From Chitinophaga lutea (GTDB lineage Bacteria > Bacteroidota > Bacteroidia > Chitinophagales > Chitinophagaceae): 64,000 nucleotides of DNA. This document shows, in pieces, positions 49,937 through 59,240 of the stretch. The DNA lies in contig NZ_RPDH01000001.1 of NCBI RefSeq assembly GCF_003813775.1, positions 1,240,001-1,304,000 of the forward strand, in the 5' to 3' direction. Below the pieces are notes generated by a model. That model did not search any database. It was not told the origin of the DNA and saw only the letters and a program-made list of their open reading frames with translations. Positions within the stretch are counted from its first letter, which is position 1. Each line of letters begins with the position of its first letter. A program made the position numbers and the translations under genes.

Positions 49937-51298
49937 ATGAAAAAGTATTTCCTTCTTGGCTGCGGATTAATCCTGATGACAGCCTCGCAGGCGCAGAACG
50001 GCAAATGGCAGAACCTGTTCAACGGTAAAGACCTCAAAGGCTGGAAACAGCTGAACGGTAAAGCCACCTATGAAGTGAAGAACGGGGAAATTATCGGCAC
50101 CACGGTGATCGCCGAGCCGAATTCCTTTTTGGCCACTGAAAAGAACTACGGTGATTTTATTTTCGAGGTAGAATATAAGCTGGAGCGGGATTTCAACTCC
50201 GGCATCCAGTTCCGCAGCCAGAGCAAGCCGGATTTCAACAACGGCCGTGTGTTCGGTTACCAGATGGAGGTAGACCCTTCGCCCCGCCGCTGGAGCGGTG
50301 GCGTGTACGAAGAAGGGCGCCGCGGATGGCTCTATCCGCTCGACCTGAACCCCACCGCGCAGAACGCCTATAAAGCGAATGCCTGGAACAAATACCGGAT
50401 CGAATGCCGCGGCCCCGAAATCCGCACGTTCATCAACGGCGTTCCGGCGGCGCACCTCATCGATCCCGAACTGCCCTCCGGCTTTATCGCCCTGCAGGTA
50501 CACGGCATCGGTAAAAAACAGGAAGACGTGGGCAAAAAGATCCACTGGAGAAACATCCGCATCATCGAAAATCCGGCTGCTTCCCAGTACGCTCCGTACG
50601 ACAGCATCTACGTGGTGAACAACATCCCGAACAATATCTCCGCGCAGGAAAAACAGAACGGGGTACGCCTCCTGTGGGACGGCGCCACCACCAACGGCTG
50701 GCGCGGCGCTTACAAACCGGCCTTCCCCGCGAAAGGCTGGGAAATCAAAGACGGCACCCTCAACGTGGCGCCCTCCGACGGTAAAGAATCCACCAACGGC
50801 GGCGACATCGTGACCACCGAAGAGTTTTCCGCTTTCGACCTGGAGTTTGACTTCAAACTCACCGAAGGCGCCAACAGCGGTGTGAAATATTTCGTAACGG
50901 AAAAAGAAGGCAACACGGGCTCCGCCATCGGCCTGGAATTCCAGGTGCTCGACGACGAAAAGCATCCCGATGCCAAACTGGGCGCGGCCGGCAACCGTAA
51001 AATCGGTTCGCTGTACGACCTGATCCCGGCTTACAAATTCGGCAATTCCCATAAAAAGGTGGGCGAATGGAACCACGGCCGCGTGGTGGTGTACCCGAAC
51101 AACCGTGTGGAACACTGGCTGAACGGCCATCTTGTAGTGAGCTATGTAAGAGGCGACAATATTTTCAAGGCCCTGGTGGCCCGCAGCAAATATGAAAAGT
51201 TCGAGAACTTCGGTCTTGCCGAAAAAGGACGTATTTTGCTGCAAGACCACGGCGATGCCGTGAGCTACCGCAGTATAAAAATCAAAACGCTGAAATAA
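49937..51298 (+). CDS. Secreted protein with two DUF1080 domains
   Basis: 453 residues with a signal peptide (MKKYFLLGCGLILMTASQAQ). Domain 1 (about 25-215) reads LFNGKDLKGWKQLNGKATYEVKNGEIIG, DFNSGIQFRSQSKP, GRVFGYQMEVDPSPRRWSGGVYEEGRRGWLY. Domain 2 (about 243-452) reads RLLWDGATTNGWRGAYKPAFPAKGWEIKDGTL, EGANSGVKYFVTEK, IGLEFQVLDDEKH. Both are DUF1080 domains, a family now linked with 3-keto-glycoside hydrolysis. It may work with the Gfo/Idh/MocA oxidoreductase at 51870, since 3-keto-sugar routes combine these families. Likely controlled by a LacI-type repressor. Confidence 0.88.
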   Translation: MKKYFLLGCGLILMTASQAQNGKWQNLFNGKDLKGWKQLNGKATYEVKNGEIIGTTVIAEPNSFLATEKNYGDFIFEVEYKLERDFNSGIQFRSQSKPDFNNGRVFGYQMEVDPSPRRWSGGVYEEGRRGWLYPLDLNPTAQNAYKANAWNKYRIECRGPEIRTFINGVPAAHLIDPELPSGFIALQVHGIGKKQEDVGKKIHWRNIRIIENPAASQYAPYDSIYVVNNIPNNISAQEKQNGVRLLWDGATTNGWRGAYKPAFPAKGWEIKDGTLNVAPSDGKESTNGGDIVTTEEFSAFDLEFDFKLTEGANSGVKYFVTEKEGNTGSAIGLEFQVLDDEKHPDAKLGAAGNRKIGSLYDLIPAYKFGNSHKKVGEWNHGRVVVYPNNRVEHWLNGHLVVSYVRGDNIFKALVARSKYEKFENFGLAEKGRILLQDHGDAVSYRSIKIKTLK

Positions 51299-51394
51299 AG
51301 ATTTTGAGATAGTCAGCGACTATTTCATTGTTCACTGTTTTTCAACCGACATCCCGACTCTTCGGGATGTCTTTTTTTTGCCGAACTTTGCCGT

Positions 51395-51733
51395 ATGATC
51401 GATGCTTTGCGGAAAATATGCAGCAGCCTGCCGTCCGTGACGGAAGACGTGAAATGGGGAGCCGATCTCTGTTTCTGCGTGGGCGCCAAAATGTTCTGTG
51501 TGGTGGGCATGGAGCCGCCACATCATTTTTCGTTCAAATGCACGGAAGAAAATTTCGAGGAGCTGACGGAACGCGAGGGGATCATTCCTGCGCCATACAT
51601 GGCGAAACATCACTGGGTGGCCATCCGCAAACCTTCCGCCCTGAAAAAAAGCGAGCTGGAAGCGCTGGTGAAAGAGTCGTACACACTGGTACGGAATAAA
51701 TTACCGAAAAAAACACAGGCACAGCTGGGGTAA
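51395..51733 (+). CDS. MmcQ/YjbR family protein
   Basis: 112 residues of the YjbR-like fold: LRKICSSLPSVTEDVKWGADLCFCVGAKMFCVVGMEP, then the later strand HHWVAIRKPSALKKSELEALVKESYTLVRNKLPKK. Often called a DNA-binding family, but the biochemical role is unclear. A GAACTTTG box ends four bases before the start codon. The gene ends before a strong terminator. Confidence 0.85.
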   Translation: MIDALRKICSSLPSVTEDVKWGADLCFCVGAKMFCVVGMEPPHHFSFKCTEENFEELTEREGIIPAPYMAKHHWVAIRKPSALKKSELEALVKESYTLVRNKLPKKTQAQLG

Positions 51734-51756
51734 AAGAAACGGCTGCGATAAAAACG

Positions 51757-51795
51757 AAAGAGGCTGTATCGGACTTTGATACAGCCTCTTTCTTT
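51757..51795. terminator. Bidirectional terminator after the YjbR gene
   Basis: AAAGAGGCTGTATC (51757-51770) and GATACAGCCTCTTT (51778-51791) form a perfect 14-bp stem with T runs. It shares the core GGCTGTATC/GATACAGCC with the terminator at 27084. Confidence 0.9.
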
Positions 51796-51869
51796 ATTCA
51801 AGCGCCTGGCAGGAACCGGTTATCCCTTCCTGTATTCTCCTGGCGTTTTTTATACGGCCTTTTTTGCGA

Positions 51870-53204
51870 TCAGTATTTTGGTTGCCATCCCCGCTCGTAC
51901 GTGCGCCCCCAGAATTTGGCGGCGTCTTTATTTTGCAGGATGTGCCCGTTTTTCGGATCGGTATGCAGTATAGCGCCCGCCCGGTGCGAAATATTCCCGA
52001 GCTGGCAGAGCAGCACGCTTTTATGCCCTTCTTCGATATCCGAATTGAGCTTCGCCTTCCCGCGGATGGCCTCCAGCCAGTTGCTGATATGCACCGCGTC
52101 GAGGAACTCGCCGGCGGGGCTCACCACGTTGGTGGCGTCCCGGTTTTCCCTGTTGTTCTGTTTCACTTCCTTGATCACCGCGCCCTTGTTGTCCACGATG
52201 CGGTAACTGTCGTTCCCATCGCAGTAAAGCGCCCCTTTTTCACCGAATACCGTAAAACCGCGGCCGCTGCCTTCCAGTTTGTAGGGATGGCAGCTACGGC
52301 CTTCCCATACGATGGCGCGGTTGCCTTCAAATTCGAAAGTGATCGCCTGCGTATCGGGCGTTACCCAGTCGTCGCCGCTGTGGGCGAAACGGCCGCCGGT
52401 AGATGTCACCTTCACGGGATAGTCCACGCCCATCAGCCAGCGCATACAGTCCACCTCATGTGTGCCGTTGTTGCAGGCCTCGCCGGTGCCCCACTCCCAG
52501 CGCCAGTGCCAGTCGTAGTGCACAATGTTATCTAGGAACGTGCTCCTGGGCGCGGGGCCCTGCCAGAGGTCCCAGTTGAGCGTGGAAGGCACCGCTATTT
52601 TTTTACCTGTGCCGATGGATTTGCGGTCGTTCACATACCAGCCGCGGGCATAGTACACCCGGCCGATCATTCCGTCTTCCCGCACATCCTTCACCGCCTG
52701 TATCATGTTCGGCCAGGAGCGGCGCTGGTTGCCCATCTGCACCTTGCGGCCGTGTTTACGCGCGGCGGCAACGAGCCATTCGCCTTCCTGGGGATTGTGG
52801 CTGAGGGGTTTCTCCACGTACACATCCTTACCGGCGGTGCAGGCCATGATGGCGGCCGGCGCATGCCAGTGGTCAGGTGCGGCGATCATCACCGCATCGA
52901 GGTCTTTCCGCTCCAGCATTTTGCGGACGTCTTTGATCACCTCCGGCTTGCGGGCCTGTGCGCTCACGGCTTTCAGGCCTTTCTGGATGGCGCCGTCTTC
53001 CACGTCGCAGATAAAACCCACTTCCACATCCGGGAGTTTGGAGGCCACCTGCGCCAGCCAGCTGCCGCGGGAGTTTACGCCCATCATACCGATGACGATT
53101 TTATTACTGGGGGCATGTTTCCCGAACACGGGAAAGTTGAGAATGGTTAAACCTGCCCCTACACCGGCTATGGTACCGGTTTTCAGGAAATCTCTGCGTT
53201 TCAT
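51870..53204 (-). CDS. Gfo/Idh/MocA family oxidoreductase with Tat signal
   Basis: 444 residues. The N-terminus MKRRDFLKTGTIAGVGAGLTIL is a twin-arginine signal. The Rossmann part starts KIVIGMMGVNSRGSWLAQV, with VGFICDVEDG and VMIAAPDHWHAPAAIMAC, then DVYVEKPLSHNPQEG, the EKP motif of the family. The C-terminal part is the usual substrate barrel (CNNGTHEVDCMRWLMG). Exported members are often glycoside or sugar oxidoreductases using NAD carried along. It lies 129 bases after eboF, same strand, but is not a usual ebo member. The DUF1080 protein at 49937 might be a functional partner. Confidence 0.9.
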   Translation of the reverse strand: MKRRDFLKTGTIAGVGAGLTILNFPVFGKHAPSNKIVIGMMGVNSRGSWLAQVASKLPDVEVGFICDVEDGAIQKGLKAVSAQARKPEVIKDVRKMLERKDLDAVMIAAPDHWHAPAAIMACTAGKDVYVEKPLSHNPQEGEWLVAAARKHGRKVQMGNQRRSWPNMIQAVKDVREDGMIGRVYYARGWYVNDRKSIGTGKKIAVPSTLNWDLWQGPAPRSTFLDNIVHYDWHWRWEWGTGEACNNGTHEVDCMRWLMGVDYPVKVTSTGGRFAHSGDDWVTPDTQAITFEFEGNRAIVWEGRSCHPYKLEGSGRGFTVFGEKGALYCDGNDSYRIVDNKGAVIKEVKQNNRENRDATNVVSPAGEFLDAVHISNWLEAIRGKAKLNSDIEEGHKSVLLCQLGNISHRAGAILHTDPKNGHILQNKDAAKFWGRTYERGWQPKY

Positions 53205-53333
53205 GTTGAAATTGTTTTCAGTTTACGTGGAAGGGCGTTCAACCCCTGCCCCTGTTGGATACAACCGGTTGCAAATAAAAATAGGAAACCAATGCGATTA
53301 TCGGTGTAAATAATGATGAGCGGAACGGCGCTG

Positions 53334-54698
53334 TTACAATGCCAGGTGATCGAGGATGATGTTATGCACATCGGTAGCCACCACGTTGCTTTTCACGGGT
53401 TGCGTGGTGATGAGCACGGGATGGTCTTTGGCGTTCTCCGCGATGCGGCCGTGAGATCCCCGGATGAGGGTGGCGTCCAGCGGGATCACATCCATCAGGT
53501 AACGGAAGCCCAGTTTCTTTTTGAGCACCTTCCCGATCACTTTCAGTTTCACCAGCGGGTCGGCGGGGTTGAGAAACATCTCCACGGGGTCGTAACCGGG
53601 CTTGCGGTGAATGTCTACGATGCGCGCGAAGTCGGGCGCTTTGGCATCGTCGAGCCAGTAATAATACGTGAACCAGCTTTCGGCGTCCGCTACCAGCACG
53701 AGGTCGCCGCTGCGCTCGTGGTGCAGGTGATGCGTGCGCTTGCCGTCGCGGTCGAGCACCAGTTCCACGCCGGGCACCTGTTCCATCAGTTCGCGCACCT
53801 GCCGGTAGCACGAGCGGTCGTTGATATATACATGAGCGAACTGGTGATCCGCCACCACGAAAGCCCTGGAAGCGCCCGCATCGAGCAGCTCGAGGCCGCG
53901 CTCCACGCGCACGGACAGCAGCCCTTTTTCGCGCAGCAGGCGGTTGAGGTGGATGGGACGGCTCACGTTGGTGATGCCATATTCGGATAATATGATGATT
54001 TCGCAACCCTGCTTTTCATAATGCTCTACGATCTGCCGGCAGAGCTTGTCGACCGCCTGCAGCTCGGGCGCTATTTTCGTGTAATCGTGTCCGTATTTCT
54101 GCAGGCAATAATCGAGGTGCGGCAGGTAGATCAGCGTCAGGTTCGGGTTATGCCATTTGTCTGTAAGGATGGACGCATCGGCGATCCACTGGGAAGAAAC
54201 GATGTTGGCGCCGGGGCCCCAGAACTGGAAAAGCGGGAACTGCCCGAGCGCTTGCTGCAACTCATCGCGCAGCGATGCGGGATGCGAATAACAGTCGGGC
54301 ATTTTGCGGCCGTCGGATAAATACTGCGGGCGCGGCGTTACGGAGAAGTCGGCGCTGGAGTACATGTTGTACCACCAGAACATTTTCGAACAGGTGAAAC
54401 CGGGGTGCAGGCGCCGGGCTTGCTCCCACACTTTGTCGCCCTGCACGAGGTGATTGGATTGTTTCCAGAATTTGATCTCGGCATCCGTTCTGTCGTACCA
54501 GCCATTCCCCACAATCCCGTGCTCGCTGGGCCATTGCCCGGTGAGGTAGGTAGATTGCACGGCGGTGGTCACTGCCGGCAGCATCGGTGCAATGGTGGAC
54601 TGATGGTGCTTTTTTGCAAATGCCGCCAGGAATGGTGTATGTTCGCCAACCAGCGTTGCAGAGAGGCCTACAACGTCTAATACCACAGTTTTTCTCAT
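53334..54698 (-). CDS. eboF: EboF-type alkaline phosphatase-like phosphodiesterase
   Basis: 454 residues of the nucleotide pyrophosphatase/phosphodiesterase fold. The nucleophile Thr lies in TAVQSTYLTGQWPSEHGIVGNGW, the substrate-side pattern IYLPHLDYCLQKYGHD follows, and RGSHGRI provides a C-terminal His. The metal motif usually written DHG reads SEYGI here. It is the last gene of the six-gene ebo cluster. In ebo clusters this member is annotated as alkaline phosphatase family; its substrate is unknown. Gap to eboE is 45 bases. Confidence 0.85.
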   Translation of the reverse strand: MRKTVVLDVVGLSATLVGEHTPFLAAFAKKHHQSTIAPMLPAVTTAVQSTYLTGQWPSEHGIVGNGWYDRTDAEIKFWKQSNHLVQGDKVWEQARRLHPGFTCSKMFWWYNMYSSADFSVTPRPQYLSDGRKMPDCYSHPASLRDELQQALGQFPLFQFWGPGANIVSSQWIADASILTDKWHNPNLTLIYLPHLDYCLQKYGHDYTKIAPELQAVDKLCRQIVEHYEKQGCEIIILSEYGITNVSRPIHLNRLLREKGLLSVRVERGLELLDAGASRAFVVADHQFAHVYINDRSCYRQVRELMEQVPGVELVLDRDGKRTHHLHHERSGDLVLVADAESWFTYYYWLDDAKAPDFARIVDIHRKPGYDPVEMFLNPADPLVKLKVIGKVLKKKLGFRYLMDVIPLDATLIRGSHGRIAENAKDHPVLITTQPVKSNVVATDVHNIILDHLAL

Positions 54699-54743
54699 AG
54701 ATATCGTTCTCCGTTTCTAATCCGCTTCAAAGCTACCCCGCTC

Positions 54744-55955
54744 TCAGGATAATTCCAACTGTTGCAGCACCCATTTCATTTCCCGGGCAATGGAAGCGCC
54801 CATTTCCTGCTTCAGGCCCTGGGGCAATACGTCCCAGGTGTAAGTTTCCACCTCGAGGTGCCGGGTGAACGGTTTGGCGGCCTGCCGCGCCAGCACGCGG
54901 CTGATATCGTCGCGGGTGGAACTCAGTACACCGAAATCCTTTACGAACACCGGTACGTGAAAATGCGCGCGCCATTCTTCCACGTCCATATTTTCCGCAT
55001 CCGCCAGCGCTTCCGGCAGATCGGGGTAATGTATTTTTTTATCGTCGCTCCTGCGGGCGATCACCTGGTGCAGGTAGGTGGATTCGTTGAAATCCTTAAA
55101 CGCGTCCACGATTTGCTGCCGGCCGCCGTCTTTCGGCAGCAAGGCTTTGAGGGCGGCGCTGATCTGTACCTTGCCGATGCGGAGGCCGAAATAATGCAGG
55201 CGCTCGAGCACCACCAGTGGGTCTTCATAACTCACCGCAAAATGGCATACATCGTAGCACAGCTGCACATGCTGTTTGATGGCGGCGATGGCCTCTTCTT
55301 CGCTCATCCCGAATTTCTCACCGAACATCATCACGCCTGCTGGCAGCAGGTGCTGGAAATACCAGTCGATATATTCTTTGGAATTTTCGAGCACGCCGTC
55401 CGGCTCCGGCTCCACATCGAGGTGGAGGAGCGGCCCGCCGTTGCGGTGTATGCTGATCAGCTGTTCCACTACGAGCAGCATGTTCAGCGTGGCGCTTTCC
55501 ATCACGGCATTGTGTTCCTCCACGCAGCGGTGCCACAGTTTATACGACAGCGGGGAGGTGGAGATGCCGCCTTCCATGCCCGCCGGCAGCAAAGCCGCCA
55601 GGATGCGGAAGAGGCGGATGGTGTACGCCACCCGTTCGGCCGTGGCCCAGTCGGGCGTATGCACCTGGTCTTTTACGCGCTCGCCGTGAAAACCGCCGTA
55701 CGGAAAACCGTTCATGGTAAACACGTAACAGTCGTTCGTTGTCAGCCAGTCCCTGAATTCTTCCAGCGCCGGCTCTTTCGACAGTTCGAGGCTGGCCAGG
55801 TTGCTGAGGCGCAGGCCGATGCCGAAAGGCGCGTCCGGCTGCACCTGCGCTTTGACGGCAGGGATGTATTTTTTTAATTGAGAAAAGTGTTCTCCCCAGT
55901 TTTCACCTGCGTGAATGTTGGAACAATACGAAAGGTGCCCGAATGGAGTGTACAT
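54744..55955 (-). CDS. eboE: EboE, TIM-barrel metabolite traffic protein
   Basis: 403 residues of the xylose-isomerase-like TIM-barrel fold: YCSNIHAGENWGEHFSQLKKYIP at the start, TMNGFPYGGFHGERVKDQVHTPDW, LLHLDVEPEPDGVLENSKEYIDW, LCYDVCHFAVSYEDP and GKVQISAALKA. The conserved Glu, His and Asp residues could bind a divalent metal. It is the fifth gene of the cluster (gap of 32 bases to eboD). The name EboE and the phrase metabolite traffic come from work on the ebo cluster in cyanobacteria; the reaction is not known. Confidence 0.87.
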   Translation of the reverse strand: MYTPFGHLSYCSNIHAGENWGEHFSQLKKYIPAVKAQVQPDAPFGIGLRLSNLASLELSKEPALEEFRDWLTTNDCYVFTMNGFPYGGFHGERVKDQVHTPDWATAERVAYTIRLFRILAALLPAGMEGGISTSPLSYKLWHRCVEEHNAVMESATLNMLLVVEQLISIHRNGGPLLHLDVEPEPDGVLENSKEYIDWYFQHLLPAGVMMFGEKFGMSEEEAIAAIKQHVQLCYDVCHFAVSYEDPLVVLERLHYFGLRIGKVQISAALKALLPKDGGRQQIVDAFKDFNESTYLHQVIARRSDDKKIHYPDLPEALADAENMDVEEWRAHFHVPVFVKDFGVLSSTRDDISRVLARQAAKPFTRHLEVETYTWDVLPQGLKQEMGASIAREMKWVLQQLELS

Positions 55956-55987
55956 GGCATATAGTTATTCAGATCAAGAGATGGGTA

Positions 55988-57139
55988 TTACCATTTTTCG
56001 CGGAGCATGTTTACCGCTTTGCGCAGCAGCTCCAGGTCCATGGTATGCACTTCTTCCCCTTTACCGATGGCCCGCAGCAGCGAGATGGTGAGCCTGCCGC
56101 CGAGATGCTCGCGGAACTCTTCCATGCCGGCCACGATGGCCGATTCGCCGTCTTCTATTTCGAGGAGGGGATGGTACAGCGGCAGCCGCAGCGCTTTCAG
56201 CAGGTGAATGATGCGGTGCAGGGATTTTTCGTCGAGCATGCCCAACAGCCAGGAATACACGCTGTCGAGCGCGATGCCGATCGACACGGCCTCACCGTGC
56301 CGCAGTTCGAAGTCGGTCAGCTGCTCCAGCTTGTGCGCACTCCAGTGGCCGAAATCAAGGGGCCTCGAAGAGCCGCTTTCAAACGGATCGCCGGCCCCGC
56401 CGATGTGCGCCATGTGCAATTCGGCGCAGCGGTAAATGAGATATTGCAGGCTCTGCGGATCGGCTTCGGCCAGCAGATGGGCGTAAGTTTCCATCCACTC
56501 GAAAAAAGCCGCGTCTTTTATCAGCGCCACTTTCACCGCTTCGATCATGCCGGAGCGCCAGTCGCGCTCGTCCAGCGTATGCAGGAAATGCGCATCGTTG
56601 AACACTGCGGCCGGCGGTGCGAAAGTGCCGAGGAAATTCTTTTTGCCGTGGTAGTTGATGCCGTTTTTCACGCCCACGCCGGAATCGTTCTGCGACAGTA
56701 CGGTGGTGGGTATGCGGATGTGTTTCACGCCGCGGTGACTGACTGCGGCCACATAACCAACGAGGTCGAGCACGGAGCCGCCGCCGATGCAGACGATGAA
56801 CGAATGCCGGTCGATGCCATGCTGGTCTACCGCGTTCACGAGCCAGTAAAACAATTGCAGATCGTTCTTCGCCGCTTCGCCGCCGGGCACCACAATGATG
56901 TCCTGCACCAGCTCATAATTGTCGAGCCCGCTGCAATACGCCGTGATCTGGCTTTGCAGGTAGTCGTGGTGTTTGGTGACACCATCGTCCACGATAAACA
57001 ATAACTTTTTGCGGGTCCCTTCCGTTGCACGGGCGTTCAGAAAGTCGGCGAAAATTGTATTGGCGGGATCGAATAATTTTTCGGTGAAAAAAACCCTGTA
57101 TTCAAACTGAATATTGAATGATTGCTGAATGTATGACAT
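55988..57139 (-). CDS. eboD: EboD, 3-dehydroquinate-synthase-like enzyme
   Basis: 383 residues of the sugar-phosphate cyclase fold. The NAD-binding motif GGGSVLDLVGYVAAVSHRG, then PTTVLSQNDSGVGVKNGINYHGKKN, are like dehydroquinate synthase. Metal ligands are Glu in GMIEAVKVALI, His in DFGHWSAHKLE and His in LRHGEAVSIGI. In this cluster the enzyme is thought to make a cyclic polyol from a sugar phosphate; the product is not established. A housekeeping aroB would be expected elsewhere. Gap of 102 bases to eboC, the largest in the cluster. Confidence 0.88.
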   Translation of the reverse strand: MSYIQQSFNIQFEYRVFFTEKLFDPANTIFADFLNARATEGTRKKLLFIVDDGVTKHHDYLQSQITAYCSGLDNYELVQDIIVVPGGEAAKNDLQLFYWLVNAVDQHGIDRHSFIVCIGGGSVLDLVGYVAAVSHRGVKHIRIPTTVLSQNDSGVGVKNGINYHGKKNFLGTFAPPAAVFNDAHFLHTLDERDWRSGMIEAVKVALIKDAAFFEWMETYAHLLAEADPQSLQYLIYRCAELHMAHIGGAGDPFESGSSRPLDFGHWSAHKLEQLTDFELRHGEAVSIGIALDSVYSWLLGMLDEKSLHRIIHLLKALRLPLYHPLLEIEDGESAIVAGMEEFREHLGGRLTISLLRAIGKGEEVHTMDLELLRKAVNMLREKW

Positions 57140-57241
57140 AGCTATGCGCCCTACGCAGGTCCGTTGAATTTTAAAAAACGTTTAAAAGTACGAAAAAGGG
57201 TAATTAAAACACCCTTTTTTCTGACGGTCTGCGCGGGTGGC

Positions 57242-58144
57242 TCAGGTAACGGCGAAGGCCCTGGCCAGCAGGAAAGAAAGGGGTAACAGGGCCAGTACGA
57301 TCAGCGGATAGGGGAAGATGGCGAATGCGGCTACCCATGCGGCGTTCATGGCGATCAGGCCGATGATGCCGCCCTTTACCGCCTTGCCGATATTGGGGCC
57401 GATGGGCTCGCGGATGGCCTTTAACAGCGGGCGCATGATGAGCCAGAGAAACACGAGGATGTAGGGGATGACATGCGGCAGTTTGTGATGCATGGCGGCT
57501 TCCACCAGGATGATCAGGCAAACCACGCCATACCCGGCGGCGGCTATCCAGAGGGTGCGTTTTTTACCGCCGTGCACTTCATCGCGACTGATCATGGTGA
57601 TGGCGGCGATGTAAAGGATGGGCACGAAAGCGAGCCAGCCGTATTGGGGTATCGCTTGCGGGATGATGCTGATGCCCATGAGCAGGTTCAGCCCCCTGCA
57701 CAGCCCCATGTTAATGGGCCCCAGCAGGGTATTGTGTTTGCCCCATTTGTCGTAAACGAGGGCGGTAACGGCGATGGCGACGGCAATGGCGCCCGGCCAC
57801 TCTCCCACGCTGAATGCGGCCAGTATGCCCAGCAGCAGCAGGTAAATGCCCAGCACGGCGGCCTGTATGCGCGACACTGCGCCGCTGGGGATCGGCCTTT
57901 CAGGGCGTTCAATGCGGTCGAGGTCGGCATCGAACACGTCGTTGAACACCACGCCCCCGCCGTAAAGGCCCATGGCGGCAATGGCCAGGCAAATCACCTG
58001 CAGCACCGCCTGTACATCGTGCAGGCCCGTGCTCAGAAAACCGGCAATGGCAATGCCGGCCATGATATCCGTGATAGCGGTAACAATGTTGGCAGGCCTC
58101 ATCAGGCGGAGATACCCCCCCAGTTTATATAAGATATAGTTCAC
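57242..58144 (-). CDS. eboC: EboC, UbiA-like prenyltransferase
   Basis: 300 residues with eight or nine membrane helices. The first Asp-rich motif NDVFDADLDRIERPERPIPSG (about residues 68-88) is the UbiA superfamily signature for prenyl diphosphate and Mg2+. The second motif is weaker (YDKWGKHNTLLGPINMGLCRG, about 130-150). It would attach a polyprenyl group to an aromatic or cyclic acceptor in the membrane. Third gene of the ebo cluster; 46 bases after eboB. Confidence 0.88.
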   Translation of the reverse strand: MNYILYKLGGYLRLMRPANIVTAITDIMAGIAIAGFLSTGLHDVQAVLQVICLAIAAMGLYGGGVVFNDVFDADLDRIERPERPIPSGAVSRIQAAVLGIYLLLLGILAAFSVGEWPGAIAVAIAVTALVYDKWGKHNTLLGPINMGLCRGLNLLMGISIIPQAIPQYGWLAFVPILYIAAITMISRDEVHGGKKRTLWIAAAGYGVVCLIILVEAAMHHKLPHVIPYILVFLWLIMRPLLKAIREPIGPNIGKAVKGGIIGLIAMNAAWVAAFAIFPYPLIVLALLPLSFLLARAFAVT

Positions 58145-58190
58145 GTTTCTCAGTAAGGTTTTCGATAAGGTAACAAGGGATATGCCACTC

Positions 58191-59177
58191 CTACCGGATA
58201 ATGGTCGACTGTTTGTTGGGCCTTGGCTGTTGGCCGCCCCGTAAAATGGTGCTGCCGTTGTATTTGAGACTCTGATCGATTTCTTTCACGCTGTCGAAAT
58301 CAGCTTCGCTGATCTGGCCGCTTTGTGCGAAGGCGGTGATGGCGTTGCGGTAGGTCACCAGTTCCACGGCGGCCCTGTCGATGCCTCTTTCCAGCATGAG
58401 CGCCGCGGTTTTGGGAACGGCCAGCGGATCGCTGATGCCCCAGTCAGCCGCGGAGTTCACCATGATGCGCTCCGTACCGTATTGTTTGACGATTTCCACC
58501 ATCCTTTCATTTCCCATTTTCGTAAAAGGGTAAATGGTGAAGGCCGCCCAGAAACCCCTATCGAGCACTTCCTTCACGGTTTCTTCGTTGTTATGGTCTA
58601 CGATCACCATATGCGGGTCGAGGCCCATTTCCAGTGCAATGTCCATGCTGCGCTGGGTGCCCTGCTTTTTATCGCGGTGCGGCGTATGTATCTGCACGGG
58701 CAAACCGGCTTCCCTGGCCAGCTGCAGCTGTGCGCGGTAATATTTTTCTTCGAGGGCGGTCTGATCGTCGAAACCGATCTCGCCGATGCCCACCACACCT
58801 TCCTTGTAAATGAACAGGGGCAGTATTTCCATCACCTGCTCGCTGAGCTTTTCGTTATTGGCTTCCTTGGAATTGAGCCCGATGGTGCAGTAATGTTTGA
58901 TGCCGAACTGGGACGAGCGGAAGCGTTCCCAGCCCACGAGGCTGCTGTAATAATCCTTGAAGGTATCCACGCCCGTCCGGGGCTGTCCCAGCCAGAAGGC
59001 GGGCTCTATAATCGCCACTACGCCGGCGTCGGCCATCGCCTGGTAATCGTCGGTGGTACGGGAAGTCATATGGATATGCGGGTCAAAAAAGCGCATGCCT
59101 TTGATCGCATCCAGGTAGGCCGGGTTCATTGATTGGGGCGCCAAATCCGTTTCCGTCAGCTGAGCACTACAACACAT
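58191..59177 (-). CDS. eboB: EboB, TatD-family metal-dependent hydrolase
   Basis: 328 residues of the amidohydrolase (TatD-like) fold: FFDPHIHMTSRTTDDY with the HxH pair, GIGEIGFDD, PVQIHTPHRDKKQGTQRS, MVIVDHNNEETVKE and MVNSAADWGISDPLAVPKTA, which together supply the metal ligands. EboB is annotated as TatD family in known ebo clusters. Second gene of the cluster, 63 bases after eboA. ATG at 59177; an internal Met at residue 17 is a possible alternative start. Confidence 0.88.
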   Translation of the reverse strand: MCCSAQLTETDLAPQSMNPAYLDAIKGMRFFDPHIHMTSRTTDDYQAMADAGVVAIIEPAFWLGQPRTGVDTFKDYYSSLVGWERFRSSQFGIKHYCTIGLNSKEANNEKLSEQVMEILPLFIYKEGVVGIGEIGFDDQTALEEKYYRAQLQLAREAGLPVQIHTPHRDKKQGTQRSMDIALEMGLDPHMVIVDHNNEETVKEVLDRGFWAAFTIYPFTKMGNERMVEIVKQYGTERIMVNSAADWGISDPLAVPKTAALMLERGIDRAAVELVTYRNAITAFAQSGQISEADFDSVKEIDQSLKYNGSTILRGGQQPRPNKQSTIIR

Positions 59178-59240
59178 ATTAAATTATATTACAATTGTCA
59201 TTAAATTAATCATAAAATTCACATCCCGGAATAGCATTAA

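Noticed and set aside
51870..53204. Gfo/Idh/MocA gene considered as a seventh ebo gene
   Set aside because: It follows eboF by 129 bases on the same strand, but it has a Tat signal and is not part of known ebo clusters.
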